A DNA stretch of 64,000 bases from Phyto melanocephala. Taxonomy: Eukaryota > Arthropoda > Insecta > Diptera > Rhinophoridae. Below are positions 1 to 11,400 of the stretch, in pieces (the stretch's first letter is position 1; each line of letters opens with the position of its first letter). Position numbers and translations under genes: made by a program. Below the pieces are notes generated by a model. That model was not told the DNA's origin. It was given only the letters and a program-made list of their open reading frames with translations, and did not search any database. The stretch covers positions 87,376,216 through 87,440,215 of the forward strand of contig OW799236.1 of the NCBI GenBank assembly GCA_941918925.1, read 5' to 3'.

Positions 1-83
1 GTACATACCTACCTATTGATGAATTACACCTACATATATCCTAAAGATTAACAGTAATTATTCAATTATTATACCTACCTATA

Positions 84-868
84 GGGTTGCCATCCGTCCT
101 CTTTTCCCCGTCCTCTTTTTTAGGCCATCCGGGGCTGTCCTACTTCATTTTTAGCAAATGTCCGGGGTTGTCCGGCTTTTTGCACCTTCTCTGAAGTTTT
201 TTTCTTACATTTAAACTTTAAATCACAGGTTACAAAATGTATAAAAAAAGATTTATGTGCTCGTACAATTAGTTTTCCAAAAGTACAATTTTAAAACTTC
301 TCTTTGTACAAAATTAGTTTTATTATCCTTAATTGTCGCTATTTATCGAAATGACCAATTTTAACTTGTCTTTTATTTTAAAAAGATCGGCAAAGGGGTC
401 TGCTTGTCAGCTGTGTATTTTTCATAAAGCTTGTTTTCCAGATATAGAAGAAAGTCTTGAACAAAAAATATAGTAAGGGTATATAATTTTGATATGGATT
501 GCCTAGAGTTTTACAAATATTTGAAGAGATGCGATGGTAATATATTGGCTCAAATTGGAAGTGTTGAAAAATATACCTATGTAAAATTTTTAAAAGTGTA
601 CATTCCCGATAATGAGTGCAATGAATTTTTGTTGTTTTTTTTTTGGTTTTTTGTTTTTATTTTCAACCATTAAATCTGAATGATATGCTAAGTTTGTATT
701 TTAGTAAATAAAGTTTTTTTTTTCGTAAAAACAAATTTTATTTTTGTATTTTAAATGGCGTCGTTAATTTTATCAAATTTTTTTTTTTAAATGTGTCCTA
801 TTTTTTGGGCAAATGTCCTACATTTTTTATGCTGGCGTCCTCTTTTTTTAAAATAGAAATGGCAACCC
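84..868. mobile_element. Small TIR element candidate (GGGTTGCCAT ends)
   Basis: A perfect 13 bp inverted repeat, ATAGGGTTGCCAT at 81-93 and its complement at 859-871, brackets about 785 bp. If the flanking TA dinucleotides (82-83 and 69-70 of the 8xx line, i.e. 869-870) are the target duplication, the element is 84-868, as for Tc1/mariner-like insertions. Both ends also carry direct subterminal motifs of the type GTCCTCTTTT and AAATGTCC. A 59-codon open frame at about 494-672, starting MDCLEFYKYLKRC, is not recognised. No transposase is visible, so this is probably a non-autonomous element. The superfamily is not certain. Confidence 0.5.
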
Positions 869-3084
869 TATCTGCCTATCACTCTATGGAATGCACGTTA
901 AAATCGGCTTTGTAAGATATAGTTGTACCTATGACCCTATCAAAACAATTTTTGTCTTAAATTAAAAAAGTAGGTACCTACCTAAACATAACCCCCCAAA
1001 AAAGTACTTATCATTGGAAAAAATTTCGCCACACAATCAAACTCCCTAAAGGGCCGAAGAAAACGAAACCATGGGCAAAAGCAACAACAATTGCAATATC
1101 GTCAAAAGTAAATAAACAAGAATAAAGGAACAGGAAAAAAATTATATAACAACACATGAAAAGTAAAATATCACATTACTCTTTCTAGCCAACATCAGTG
1201 CTCTCATTCCATAGCATCAATGACAATTTCCAAGAAAATTCAAATAAAAACAAGTAATAATAACGTAAAATACAATTCATTTGAAGCCCATCAAAAAAAT
1301 ATATATAAGTAAGAATTGTGGGAAAAAGTAGGGTCAGCATAAAACGCACACTCATACGTGCAAACAAACAACCAAACAAAAGTATTTATGTACCAACAAG
1401 AAAAAAGGAAATTTGAAAGAATAATTTAAATAAATTCAATATAAAAAACAAACAATAATATCATTCTTTTATAAGTATTTGTACCAAAAATAATTGTAGT
1501 AGAAAAAGGACAAACAAATTCGCGTAAATGAAAGGCAAATATTAAAAACTTTCTGAACAGAAACATTATGGCAACGAAACAGGCAATTAATTTTACTCTT
1601 TTTCAGCAAGAGAGCTAAACAAAACAAAAAGATATTTGTCTCTCCCTCTCAGGAGACATTTAAATAAATACAGTTAAGAAATAACAATGGAAATGAATTT
1701 GAAAAGCAGACAACAAAAAAAAAAAATAAACAAATGTAAAATATATCTTTTGTTTTTGTATAGTGTTGTTTTTGTATTGCTATGGATGTGTTTGAGACAA
1801 GGTTAACGCCTTAAAGTGTTTAATTTGTTAAATATGGGAATGAGATAGCAGATGTTAGTTAGATTTAAGAAAAGGAAAGCTGCATTTGTTTGAAACTTTT
1901 ATTTTATATGTATATGTATTGTTGTTCTTGTAAATTCATTTGGTTTGTTTTTCTAATAAGACTGTTTTTCTTAGGAGACATAAATAAGAAATGAAACAAG
2001 TTAAATAAAATTTGAAATATTGAGGATTAAAGAAATGAAAATTTGCACGTATGTATGTATACCAGAGTCTCCACTTCTTTTGACTCAACAATATGCTCAA
2101 ACTAGATAGGTATTTTGCATTTAGGGAACAGGTATCGTACCTATATTTCCCGACATTCATTTACGCATTGGTAGGTATTAAAAAAATTTATAATCTTTGT
2201 AATGAATAGGTACTTGCAGTGGGCAGTTGCTAATCTTAAAACAATATACCTATGTAGGTACCTACCTACCTAGTCAGAGCTTCCGTAGGCGGACATCAAT
2301 CGTTGCAGCAACTTTGTAACATTGTTAAAGGACTTCGTGATTATGCCGGATATCAAATTGATGATTTAAAGTAATTTATAATCTATGCAAGGTTGCAAAT
2401 AATCCTTTTTAAAAATCAATTTAGTATTAAGAAAATCTGACAAGCTTATTAGGTTTTATTACAATTGACCTTTTTGTGTATGTATACCTATTTCTTAATA
2501 CTGAACTAAACATTGTTATAATAACCAAGGCTTTCTATATTATCTTATCCTGTAGGTATCTTACAAAATTAAGGCTTCTATTCAGGTTTTTATTACTCTA
2601 AGCTTAAGGAAATTACATTAAGACTTATTTGACATGAAGTACAAGAAAATTAATCATGTTTATTAATTCTTGTGCAGAAGAGCCAGACAATAATTCAATG
2701 TATTTTCTAGAAATGTTTTGTTTAATCTTTTTTTACAACCCCATCAACACGGTTAAAGTTTATTTGGTTTAAAGGATGTCCCTTTCTCTTCCATACTGTT
2801 CGAAAACGACTTTCAACTTTTAAAGCTTCTTTATTCTAGCATTAGGACGATATAATAAGAGTTATTTTTTAATTTTTAAAGGCAATGCCCAAAATTTTTT
2901 TTTTACAAATTTTAATAAATAATTATAAAATTTAATAAAAATTTTCTAATTTTTTTTTTAATTTGAACTTACATATTACTTAAATGGAAGTATTTTTTCT
3001 GTAATTTTTTTTTTTTTACAAAACTAAAAAATTTCGGTTAAAAAGTAAAAATAAATTAATATTGGATGCGTAACTTTGTTTTAG

Positions 3085-3850
3085 AGCATTTGTACGATAT
3101 TACATTTTTCTAAGGATTGGCAGTTGTTAGCTATGATATTTTCATCTATTGGGGCAACGAATCATATCCCAGAGAGAGCGTTCTGCATCTATTGTCACAA
3201 ATGGTAGACGGACGGGAAAAGGTCTGAACAATAAATTGAGTGAGGCAAAACTCCCCAACCAATATTTTCTAAATAGTTTTTAACAGGCATTCTAAAATGA
3301 AGCCGAGTATTGTCACGATTAAATATTACGTTTTTATATATGGCGTTATATTCTGGGCGTTTTTTGGCCAATAATCTTTTTAAGCGAAACATTTGGTCTT
3401 GGTACAGGTTCTCTGTGATGGGCTTGCAAGTTTTCAGCAGCTTATTATAAATAGGATTTTTTTTTTTGTTAAAACCTTACCTTAACCTTACGCCATATTA
3501 CCTTACCAAAACCAAATATCCACATTTGGTTTTGATGTCAATTCAGCCCGGGCTTTACATACAAACTGTAACGTCTCAGGTTTTAGTAATGGGTCCACTT
3601 TCCATCGTAATGAATGATTTGGTGCAAAAATGATTATCTCTTAAGCCTTCAAGCAGCATTTCGGATATGCAAAATCATTTTTCAAGGTTTCTCGGCTTGA
3701 ATTTGTATTGTACTCGATTTCCCTACTTTTCGATGAATCCTGCTAATAAAACAGATTTTCAAATTTCTGTTTACGTAGCTGCTAATGAATTTGCAAGCTC
3801 TTGTTGAGTTTGAAAGTAATCTTACTGTTAAGGATCTACTCAGTACTCGT
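3085..3850 (-). pseudogene. Decayed mariner transposase (DD34D type)
   Basis: On the minus strand, frame-shifted and stop-broken pieces line up in order with mariner transposases. First comes a stretch resembling the linker, with FKPRNLEK and EMLLEGL near 3630-3720. Next is a stretch matching the GDEKW region, here YDGKW, near 3600. Then comes the C-terminal part at 3195-3392, with NRDNTRLH in place of HDNARPH, the motif PVKNYLENIGW, and CSDL in place of SPDL. The three catalytic Asp positions can still be recognised. The N-terminal helix-turn-helix is not found, and a run of T and several stops interrupt the frame. Family placement is by recalled motif similarity. It is clearly dead. Confidence 0.8.
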
Positions 3851-4475
3851 TTACTTTTTTATTAAGTAATAAATTCTTTTATCATTTTTGTCCATACTAA
3901 CATGTTAAGTAGGTTCACTCCATAAATGACAAGAATTAGTCTAAAGTTAACCGAAATGTATGAAACTAAATCATGGTCAATTTACTGTTACGATGTCTGT
4001 GAGCTCGATCATATAACCCAGCATTGCATTATATCGTAGAATCTAAAGTACTCTCAGTGCTGCACATACAATAGCATTTTACAATCCTTGAAAGCACTAC
4101 TCTGCAGAACATATTAGACTACGTACTCCATTGTAGCTGAAACAAGAATGTTTAGTTAAGCAACAAACATTCGTATCAAGTAGTGAGACAGAGTTGTTTT
4201 AAAGTTAAGTGTAAATAGATCATTATGGTTGGTGCAATGCCCCTCTCTAGAATTGTTTTTGGTGTGTAGGGTGAGCAGGCAAACCACTATAGGTACCTAT
4301 TTTATTTAAATTTTAAAATTGTTTTTAATTAAGTATTGTGCTAAATATCTCTACCTATGATATGTATTTAATCAATGCTTGCGAATATGAAGTAGGCAGG
4401 TTTTTTAAACAACATTTTAGTTTTTCAGTAAATAATTTAGGTACATAAGTACTTAGCTACCTAAAGGACCTAAAT

Positions 4476-5735
4476 ACTTTATTTTATCTATAACTTCTCA
4501 AACTCAAAATAAATACCTATTACGCCATTTTCTATTTAAAATACTTTTTAAACTAAGACGAAAAAAAATAAAATTTCGTTTATACCTATAATGTTTTAAA
4601 AAACAAATTAAATGTCATTTTGTTAAATAAAAATACTCTGAAAAACAACAACAGCAGCAGCACAACAAAAATTAAATTTAATTGAATTATTGACAATGTT
4701 ATTTTCATATGCTGGTATTTGCCATACACACATACTCTTACACAAAAACCAGATGCAAATTTAATTTAAAAGAGAAAGAGAAAAATAACTTTAATTTAAA
4801 CACGCCTCTATTGGAATGCAATGGTAAATAGACATTTCTCTTAATATGTACAAAATTAACAACTCTCTAAAAAGGTTTAAGTCTAGACTTCTTATTTCCG
4901 GCACCTTAATCTATGCAACATATTCAAAGCTATCATATTTTAAACAGTTAAATGCAAGTATATTTAAATATAGCAGTTTGTTATTAAATTTATTTAAACA
5001 TCATGATGTTTTGTTCGGGCATTAATTTTCTTTAATACTTAATTCACTTTTTACAATAGTTCGGCTGTTTGATATGAAAATGCCTGCGTAACATTTATGA
5101 TTGATTACATATTTCCAAAAACAAACACACATACACAGTTGCAATTTTTCTCCAGATAATCAACCCTTTTTATAATTTCTTTGTGTTTCATAATCTTCTT
5201 TTTGTTTTTATTTTCAAGTAAATTTTCCTTTAACTTCCCTAAAATATTGATTTCTTATTTGTATTCTTTTTGTCTTAAGCTGTGTGTGTGTCTTTATTTA
5301 CGTCTTGTCTATCTATTGTCTGTGCTATTTTTATCATACAATAACAATAACAAAAATTCCAACAACAACAATAAGGAAAATGTAAAAAATCAAACTTAAA
5401 CATCTTTCTGCACTCATCACTTTCTTGGCATGTGTCAACAATGATTTGTATTGTTGTTGCTACATAATTGTGTATTAATTTTCTTTAATACAATTTAAAT
5501 TATGTTTTTTGCCTACGAAAGCGAATTTACATTTTTGGCAAGTTATTGATTTCTGTGTATTAATCGACTTAGTCCGATATTTTTAAGTCCCTTGAAGTTT
5601 TCAACTAGTTAAGCTTGACTATAGCATTAGTTTAGTTAAGTTTTGCTCTTATTTATAATTGCTTCACAAGGTGTCACATTGTCATAATGTTTTAGGATTT
5701 CACAATAGTTTATTTTATTTATTTTTTATTTATTT
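4476..5735. other. AT-rich non-coding DNA
   Basis: No gene, RNA or recognisable transposon is seen here. The short open frame at 5181-5399 is low-complexity (Phe/Leu, then Asn runs from AAC/AAT repeats) and is not supported as coding. Confidence 0.6.
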
Positions 5736-6543
5736 ATTATACCCTTCACACGGTGAAAAAGGGTATATATAGGTTTGTCATTCCGTGTGAAATTTCTACA
5801 ATTTTCATTTTCGCCTCCATAACATTTATATTTTCTGAAAGCTTATGAATAGGGGAGTCTGTCCGTCTGACCGTCTGTCCGTGTGTATGTTGAAATCATC
5901 CGACATCGCTTGGACCCGGGTGAGGTATTAAAATATCAGAAATATTCGGGAGTAGATTGGAATTGAAAATCAGGAACATCGGTACATAAGCAACTGAGAT
6001 ATGAGCAAAAACCCACCACTACCTCGATTTTTTTTCCACAAAAACAACATACATACATACAAACGTGTATACTGGTTAGAGAAAACGTGGCATCGAATCC
6101 CAGCTGAGCCAAAAATATTTTTTTTTAATTTTTAAAAAATTTTTTTTTAATTTTTTTTTTATTTTTTTTTATTTTTTATTTAATATATTATTTATATTTT
6201 TATTATTATTTTTTTTAATATTTTTTTTAATTTTTTTTTTATTTTTTGTTTGTTTTATATTTATTATATATATTTTAATTATTTTTTTTTTAATTTTTTT
6301 TTAAATTTTTTTTTTAAATTATTTTATTTAATTTTTTTTTTATTTTTTTTTGTTTTTTTAACATACATACGTGAATTTATAATTTTACAATGGGATGTTT
6401 TAATATATGTATGTTTTTTATATGTATGTACGTATTTCATATGGGATGAATGGTGATACAAACTACTGTTATTGCACGACTACACGTTGTGAAGGGTATA
6501 TAAGATTCGGCACGGCCGAATATAGCGCTCTTACTTGTTTTTA
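5736..6543 (+). mobile_element. Dispersed element A, copy 1 (intact-looking)
   Basis: This is a non-coding repeat of about 800 bp, also found at 7283-8040, around the satellite array, and at 48715-50166. Its 5' end can fold: TATACCCTTCAC-ACG-GTG, then GGGTATA. A conserved block follows with TTTGTCATTCCGTGTG, TTCTGAAAGCTTATGAATAG and repeated GTCCGTCTG. Next come CATACATACATAC, a segment with CGAATCCCAGCTGAGCC, and about 250 bp of T-rich DNA. A tail with TATGTATGTACGTA follows, then GAAGGGTATATAAG. The 3' end is a TTCGGCACGGCCGAA hairpin followed by CTTACTTGTTTTT. There is no open frame. The layout (subterminal inverted repeats, internal simple-sequence tract, 3' hairpin, T-rich edges) resembles non-autonomous Helentron/DINE-like elements, but the class is inference. 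Confidence 0.8.
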
Positions 6544-6599
6544 ATTAATTTACCCTTTTTAATCTATTCGTTATAAATTAACCTCCAAACTAATACCGG

Positions 6600-7005
6600 G
6601 TGATTTATCGTGAGTTTTGTTTTTTCAATAGGCTTTTTTAGATAAATCATGCATGACTCATATTAAACTGCTTTCATTTATGTTCAGTATCATTTAAAAC
6701 ACTACAACAGCGTCTTCAAATTATTTAGCTGTATTACGAAAATAGCGTTCTGTGAAAAATATTTTTCGTTCGATTTGAGGAACCTGCGGTGCTCATAATC
6801 GACCTACAAAAGTCACTATTGACCATATTATTCGCCAATTTGAGTCTCTGTAATGCCCTAGTGGCGCTAAAACCCAATATTGAAATTATATTTATTGTAC
6901 TAATACAAATATGGATTTTAATTTAAAAAAAATATATTCGACCGGCTAGATCACATCCAGCATGTAGTGAAGAGGATACGGCTACTGTAGATTGGCTTGT
7001 CTCTG
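6600..7005 (+). pseudogene. Transposase fragment, Tc1/mariner type with DUF4817-like N-terminus
   Basis: Broken plus-strand frames near 6720-7005 match the N-terminal helix-turn-helix part of a mariner-like transposase family common in insects. One stretch reads GAHNRPTKVTIDHIIRQFES (about 6795-6850). After a damaged gap, RPARSHPACSEEDTATV follows (about 6945-6990), corresponding to the usual Arg-Pro-rich linker and the EENIAAV motif. No catalytic DDE region follows: the fragment is cut off by another TIR element at 7006. It is non-functional. Confidence 0.7.
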
Positions 7006-8485
7006 CACGCAAAGAAAAAATATGGTTGTGGTAACCATAATCGAAGAGCAACATACTATGATTGAATTGTATGATTGTGGTTAAAACATATAACGGTTAC
7101 CAGTTATCGATATTATGTTTACTTAAAGTATCATTCAATAATCATATATATGACTACAATTGAAATCGACAATCTTTGCTTTTTACGGCAAATTATTGTC
7201 TTCTGCTGTGACATACACATATTGATTGTACTTACCAATTTAATTGCAATTATTTTACCAATATTTTTTTACATTTTCATGTTTATTATACCCTTCACAC
7301 AGTAAAAAGGGTGTATATAGGTTTGTCATTCCGTGTGAAATTTCTACAATTTTCATTTCCGACCCCATAAAGTATATATTTTCTGAAAGCTTATGAATAG
7401 GGGAGTCGATTAAGCTCTGTCAGTCTGACCGTGTGTATGTTGAAATCAACTTTTTGAAGCCCCCCGACATCGCTCGGACCCGGGTGAGATATTAAAATAT
7501 CAGAAATATTCGGGAGTAGATCGGTATTGAAATTCAGAAACATCGGTACATAAACAACTGAGATATGAGCAAAAACCCACGACCACCTCGATTTTTTTTC
7601 ACAAAAACAACATTACAACAACAACATACATACATACAAACGTGTATACTGGTTAGAGAAAACGTGGCATCGAATCCCAGCTGAGCCAAACAAAAATTTT
7701 TTTTATATTTTTTTTTTAATTTTTTTTTTTTATTTTTTATTTAAAATATTATTTATATTTTTATTATTTTTTTTTTATTTTTTTTTTTTTTAAATTTTAA
7801 TTATTTTTAAAAAAATTTTTTTTTTAAATTATTTTTTATTTTTTTTTTTTATTTTTTAACATACATACGTTAATTTTTAATTTTACAATGGGATGTTTGT
7901 ATATATGTATGTTTTTTATATTTATGTACGTATTTCATATGAGATGAATGGTGATACAAACTACTGTTATTGCATGACTACACGTTGTGAAGGGTATATA
8001 AGATTCGGCATGGCCGAATATAGCACTCTTACTTGTTTTTAAATTTTCTTTAATATTTCAAAATTTTTGTTTTGTTTTTTTGACATCTCTAACTTTTAAA
8101 ATAATAAAAATTTATTCAGCAAGAAGAAGAACGATTGAAATCAAATTATTAAAACAAATCATAGCTTGATTAATTTGTAATCATACTGTTGTCTCACCTT
8201 TTATTTAATAATTATTTGTAATTTTTAATGCTTTTGAATATAATGTTATTTTTGTCAAATTAATTTTTTCAAATCATACTATTTTTAAATGATAACCATT
8301 TTGAAATTTTTACGAAAAGTAAACATTAAATGATACAATTCAAACAAATGCTTGATTATCGTGACAAAATATATGATGAAATAAAACAAAAATAACTATT
8401 ACTTGTTTTCGACCACCAAATATTGTTATAGAAACTATAATATGACCGTCGTGATCATGTCGTAACCATGGTTTTGCTTTGCGTG
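7006..8485. mobile_element. TIR element with CACGCAAAG ends, split by element A copy 2
   Basis: The left end at 7006, CACGCAAAGAAAAAATATGG, is matched by the complement of the right end at 8462-8485, CACGCAAAGCAAAACCATGG. About 20 of 25 positions agree. Between them lie AT-rich sequence and a complete copy of element A (7283-8040), so the original element was about 720 bp. The left end abuts a transposase relic. No clear target duplication is seen and no transposase is encoded. It is probably a MITE. Confidence 0.5.
7283..8040 (+). mobile_element. Dispersed element A, copy 2 (nested)
   Basis: It has the same order of blocks as copy 1: the TATACCCTTCACAC start, TTTGTCATTCCGTGTG, GTCAGTCTGACCGTG, the CATACATACATAC block, CGAATCCCAGCTGAGCC, a T-rich tract, GAAGGGTATATAAG, a 3' hairpin TTCGGCATGGCCGAA, and CTTACTTGTTTTT. 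It sits in direct orientation with copy 1 and inside the CACGCAAAG-ended element. It differs from copy 1 mainly by point changes and T-tract length, which suggests fairly recent spread. Confidence 0.8.
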
Positions 8486-8967
8486 TACGTTTACATAAAT
8501 TTCAAGAAAGTACTTTCATATGTAAATGTAAGATAAATAAATGTGTTTAAGAAAGTAATTAATGAAAAGCCATAAAAATCAGTATGAAAAAATACGATTG
8601 TATTATATTGTCCATCTCCGATGGAAATAACAAAAACAACTGTTTATATACTGCACAGATTGTATTTTATTTCAAGTGTGATAGTGTAGATACAAATTGT
8701 AATGAGAAAACTTTCTATTTGATTTTTTGACAATCAGACCAAAAATCATATTATTTACCTCTGACAAAATCCAATAAGAATCTAAAGACTTGTAGAATAG
8801 TGTAAAGCGGCCTTTCTTTGTATTAAAAGTAATTTTGACGGTCTTTATAAAATTATTTTACTAATCCTAACTCATATCTACCAGCTGCTACATATTTTAT
8901 TCTTCTTTGAGTTTTTTATTTTTAAGTATGAACTATTAAAAAAAACTCATTTGCTATTTATTGTATA
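8486..8967. other. AT-rich non-coding DNA
   Basis: I see nothing recognisable in this stretch. Confidence 0.5.
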
Positions 8968-9831
8968 CTAGCCAAACCCGGCGCGCGTTGCTACGCCCCT
9001 TAATGAATCGAAATGCATTCTGAATTTTAATTTAATATCAAGTGCAAAAACCTAAATATTATAATTTTTTTTATGGGCGTGGCATTGGCCACATATCTAA
9101 TCACGAAATTGTAAAGTCATAACAGCTCAATATGTGTGCAAAGTTTCAGAAGAATCGGACCAGTGCAAGTACCCCAAAATTATAATTGTTTTTATGGGCG
9201 TGGCCCTGCCCACTTTTCTAATCATCAAATTGTAAAGTCATAACAGCTCAATATGTGTGCAAAGTTTCAGAATAATCGGTTCAGTGCAAGTACCTCAAAA
9301 TAATACCTATTTTTTATGGGCGTGGCACTGCCCACTTTTCTAATCACGAAATTATTAAGTCATGGCAGCTCGATATGTGTGCAAAGTTTTAAAAAAATCG
9401 GTCTGGTGCAAGTACCTCAAAATTATAACCTTTTTTTATGGGCGTGGCCCTGCCCACTTTTCTAATCACAAAATTATATGGTTATGACAGCTTAGTATGT
9501 GTGCAAAGTTTCAGAAAAATCGGTCCAGTGCTAGTACCTCAAAACTAAAACTTTTTTAGGGGCGTGGCCCTGCCCACTTTTCTTATCACAAAATTGTTTA
9601 GTCATGACAGCTCGTTATGTGTGCAAAGTTTCAGAAAAATCGGTCAAGTGCAAGTAGCTAAAACAGATAACTAATTTTTATGGGCGTGGCCCCGCCCACT
9701 TTTTTCCATCCATAAACACTCCCTGGTATGTGTACAACAACTTGCCAAAGTTTGAGTCCGATCGGTTTTACAGTTTCGGAGTCTATAGCTAACACACACA
9801 CACACAGAGTTTCACTTTTATATATATAGAT
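8968..9831 (+). mobile_element. Dispersed element C with a 121-122 bp tandem core
   Basis: It starts ACTAGCCAAACCCGGCGCGC and ends in a TATATATAGAT block preceded by ACACACACACAC and AGTTTCACTTTTATA. Between lie six tandem modules. Each contains TATGGGCGTGGC, a TGCCCACTTTTCTAATCAC block and TGTGTGCAAAGTTTCAGAA. The ATGGGCGTGG anchors are at 9073, 9194, 9316, 9438, 9558 and 9680, so the period is 120-122 bp. No open frame is present. A second, minus-strand copy with fewer modules is at 39655-40031. Similar repeat ends are widespread in insects, but I do not assign a class. Confidence 0.75.
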
Positions 9832-10424
9832 ACATACATATATGTAGTACATAATGGTGTGTTTGTATGTGCATTCCACTTTTTGATAGTTTTTATACTT
9901 TTATAGATTTCATCCATTTATTTTAAAGCTTTTTAACCAAATTTAAAAATTTTTGCTATTACCATTCCTTAGGTATTATATAATTGTGACAGAAAGTGTT
10001 TCAATCCTGGGGGGACAATACTACCACTGCTCCGTTAGTAATCATTTTTGGGTGTAAAAAGGAAATTTTCGTCAAAAATTGCTTGTACTAAGTTTCAACT
10101 AAATTTCATTTAAAGTTTCCTATAAATAAAATCAATTAATTTTTTTTGTATGGGAGATACCATGCCCTCTGTTCCGATCCTACCCTTAGTTTTTTCTCGA
10201 ATAATTATCAAAGTAACTAGTAAATAGTTTGGAGGGATTAGCTACTATAGTTCTCAAAATATGTTATAAAATGTGTTCAATTTGTATGGCAGGTACCACG
10301 CGCACCTGAAGTATAAAAAAAAATATAGCCTTTTTTCGTTCGGAGGATAGACCTGGAGGATTCGAAAAACAACTTATAATATACAAACACACATTTCCTC
10401 TTTATTATATTAGTATAGATTATA
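9832..10424. repeat. Probable decayed dispersed repeat ending TATTAGTATAGAT
   Basis: This is non-coding sequence with phrases typical of insect interspersed repeats (for example GTATGGGAGATACCATG near 10150 and GTATGGCAGGTACC near 10280). It ends CTTTATTATATTAGTATAGAT at about 10424, like the terminus of element C. The left boundary is not defined and no open frame is seen. Confidence 0.35.
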
Positions 10425-10479
10425 CAACAAATCAAACCAATATTTAATTAAACTATTTGTTTTAAAATTATAGAAAATC

Positions 10480-10600
10480 ATTTTATTCTGAGTTCAGTTC
10501 ATTTTCTTTTTATTTAATTTCTTAAAACATTTTTAAATTCAAAAAATTAAAAAAAACATTCTGATATTAGCCAAGTTGAATGCCAAACGCTTCTCATTTT
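10480..10600 (+). repeat. Diverged relic of the 543 bp satellite unit (a)
   Basis: The stretch runs CATTTTATTCTGAGTTCAGT, an AT-rich part, then CTGATATTAGCCAAGTTGAA. It follows the same order as the array unit, which has TTTTATTTTGGCTTAAGTTC, an AT-rich part, and CCGATATTAGCCGAGTGGAA. Similarity is visible by eye but diverged. It is a single copy, not tandem. Confidence 0.5.
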
Positions 10601-10639
10601 CTAGTTTAATTAAAATGTATCTTAGCTAACATCGTAGCC

Positions 10640-11010
10640 AAGCCTAGATCTTAGATTTCTACGAGTCAAGCCTTTTAATTTGATACCCATACTGATGGGG
10701 TTATAAAAATTTGTTCCGCCATTTTGGTTGGGAAGCCATATTGAATTTTTATTACTTACCGTATTCAGCTAGTTAAAAGTACAGTTTTAAAATTCAGTCT
10801 TTACCCATACATCCTTTGTTTATTTTGAAAGCCATCTTTAATATGAAACTGATCATGGTTAGTGAATTCTACTAGTCAAACTCCTTTCATTGATATTAAT
10901 AATGAGTGGGTTTACGAGTCTAAATAATTTATTATTTGATTTAACTTATATATCCAATATTTTACTAGTCAAGCCCATTCATTTGATACTAATTTTGTCA
11001 AACATCGCAA
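10640..11010. repeat. Decayed repeat with AGTCAAGCC motifs
   Basis: Three loosely similar phrases of the form CTA-c/k-AGTCAAGCC, TTTCATTTGATAC and similar occur near 10660, 10875 and 10965. They suggest an old, degenerate repeated element. No coding frame or boundary is visible. Confidence 0.3.
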
Positions 11011-11159
11011 GATATCAAATTGAATTTTTTTTGTAAATTTTATAGAAAAACACTGAAGAAGTTTTATTTTTGTGCTTATATCTCAGTTAGTTTAAAATCG
11101 ATTTTGAACTTTGTTGTAGAGAAAATTGTGAGATTTCAACCTGGTGTTTCTTTCATGTT

Positions 11160-11400
11160 CGAAAGTTTATTTTATTCGAGCTTAAATTCAATTTCTTATT
11201 ATTAAGCTTCCTAAAACATTTTGAATCGCAAAATAAAATTTGAATGGAAAAATTTTCCGATATAAGCCAAGTGTAGTGTACATTGGAAAGCAGCTACGAT
11301 TTCATCATCAGAACTCTTTACCGGTAAACTCATCTAACTTAAAGCTATTTATATTACAATTTAATGAAATTAGAATATGGAAAGCATAGCATTTATTTCT
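11160..11400 (+). repeat. Diverged relic of the 543 bp satellite unit (b)
   Basis: It begins TTTTATTCGAGCTTAAATTC, like the unit's TTTTATTCGAACTTTTTTC. It continues through TTTTCCGATATAAGCCAAGT to AGCTACGATTTCATCATCAG at 11292-11311, which is identical to the array unit, then ACTCTTTACCGGTA (unit: ACTCTTTATCGGTA). After that it tracks the unit through TATTTATATTACAATTTAAT. The central core is far better conserved than the rest. This shows the unit exists outside the array as an old dispersed sequence. Confidence 0.7.

Larger units (their letters stand above)
1..4475. repeat. AT-rich DNA with scattered TACC/TAGG short repeats
   Basis: The first 4.5 kb is AT-rich DNA with no convincing gene. 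It is marked by recurring TACCTACC or GGTACCTACC motifs, for example at 1-30, 72-82, 970-985, 2245-2275, 4288-4300 and 4440-4470. They thin out sharply to the right. They look like degraded 4 bp microsatellite seeds rather than one array. A small TIR element (84-868) and a mariner relic (about 3085-3850) lie inside the stretch. Confidence 0.5.

Noticed and set aside
6250..6456. Open frame rich in Phe/Ile/Tyr
   Set aside because: It is produced by the T-rich tract of element A.
9658..9879. Open frame of 73 codons
   Set aside because: It covers the end of element C and a CA repeat. It is not a gene.
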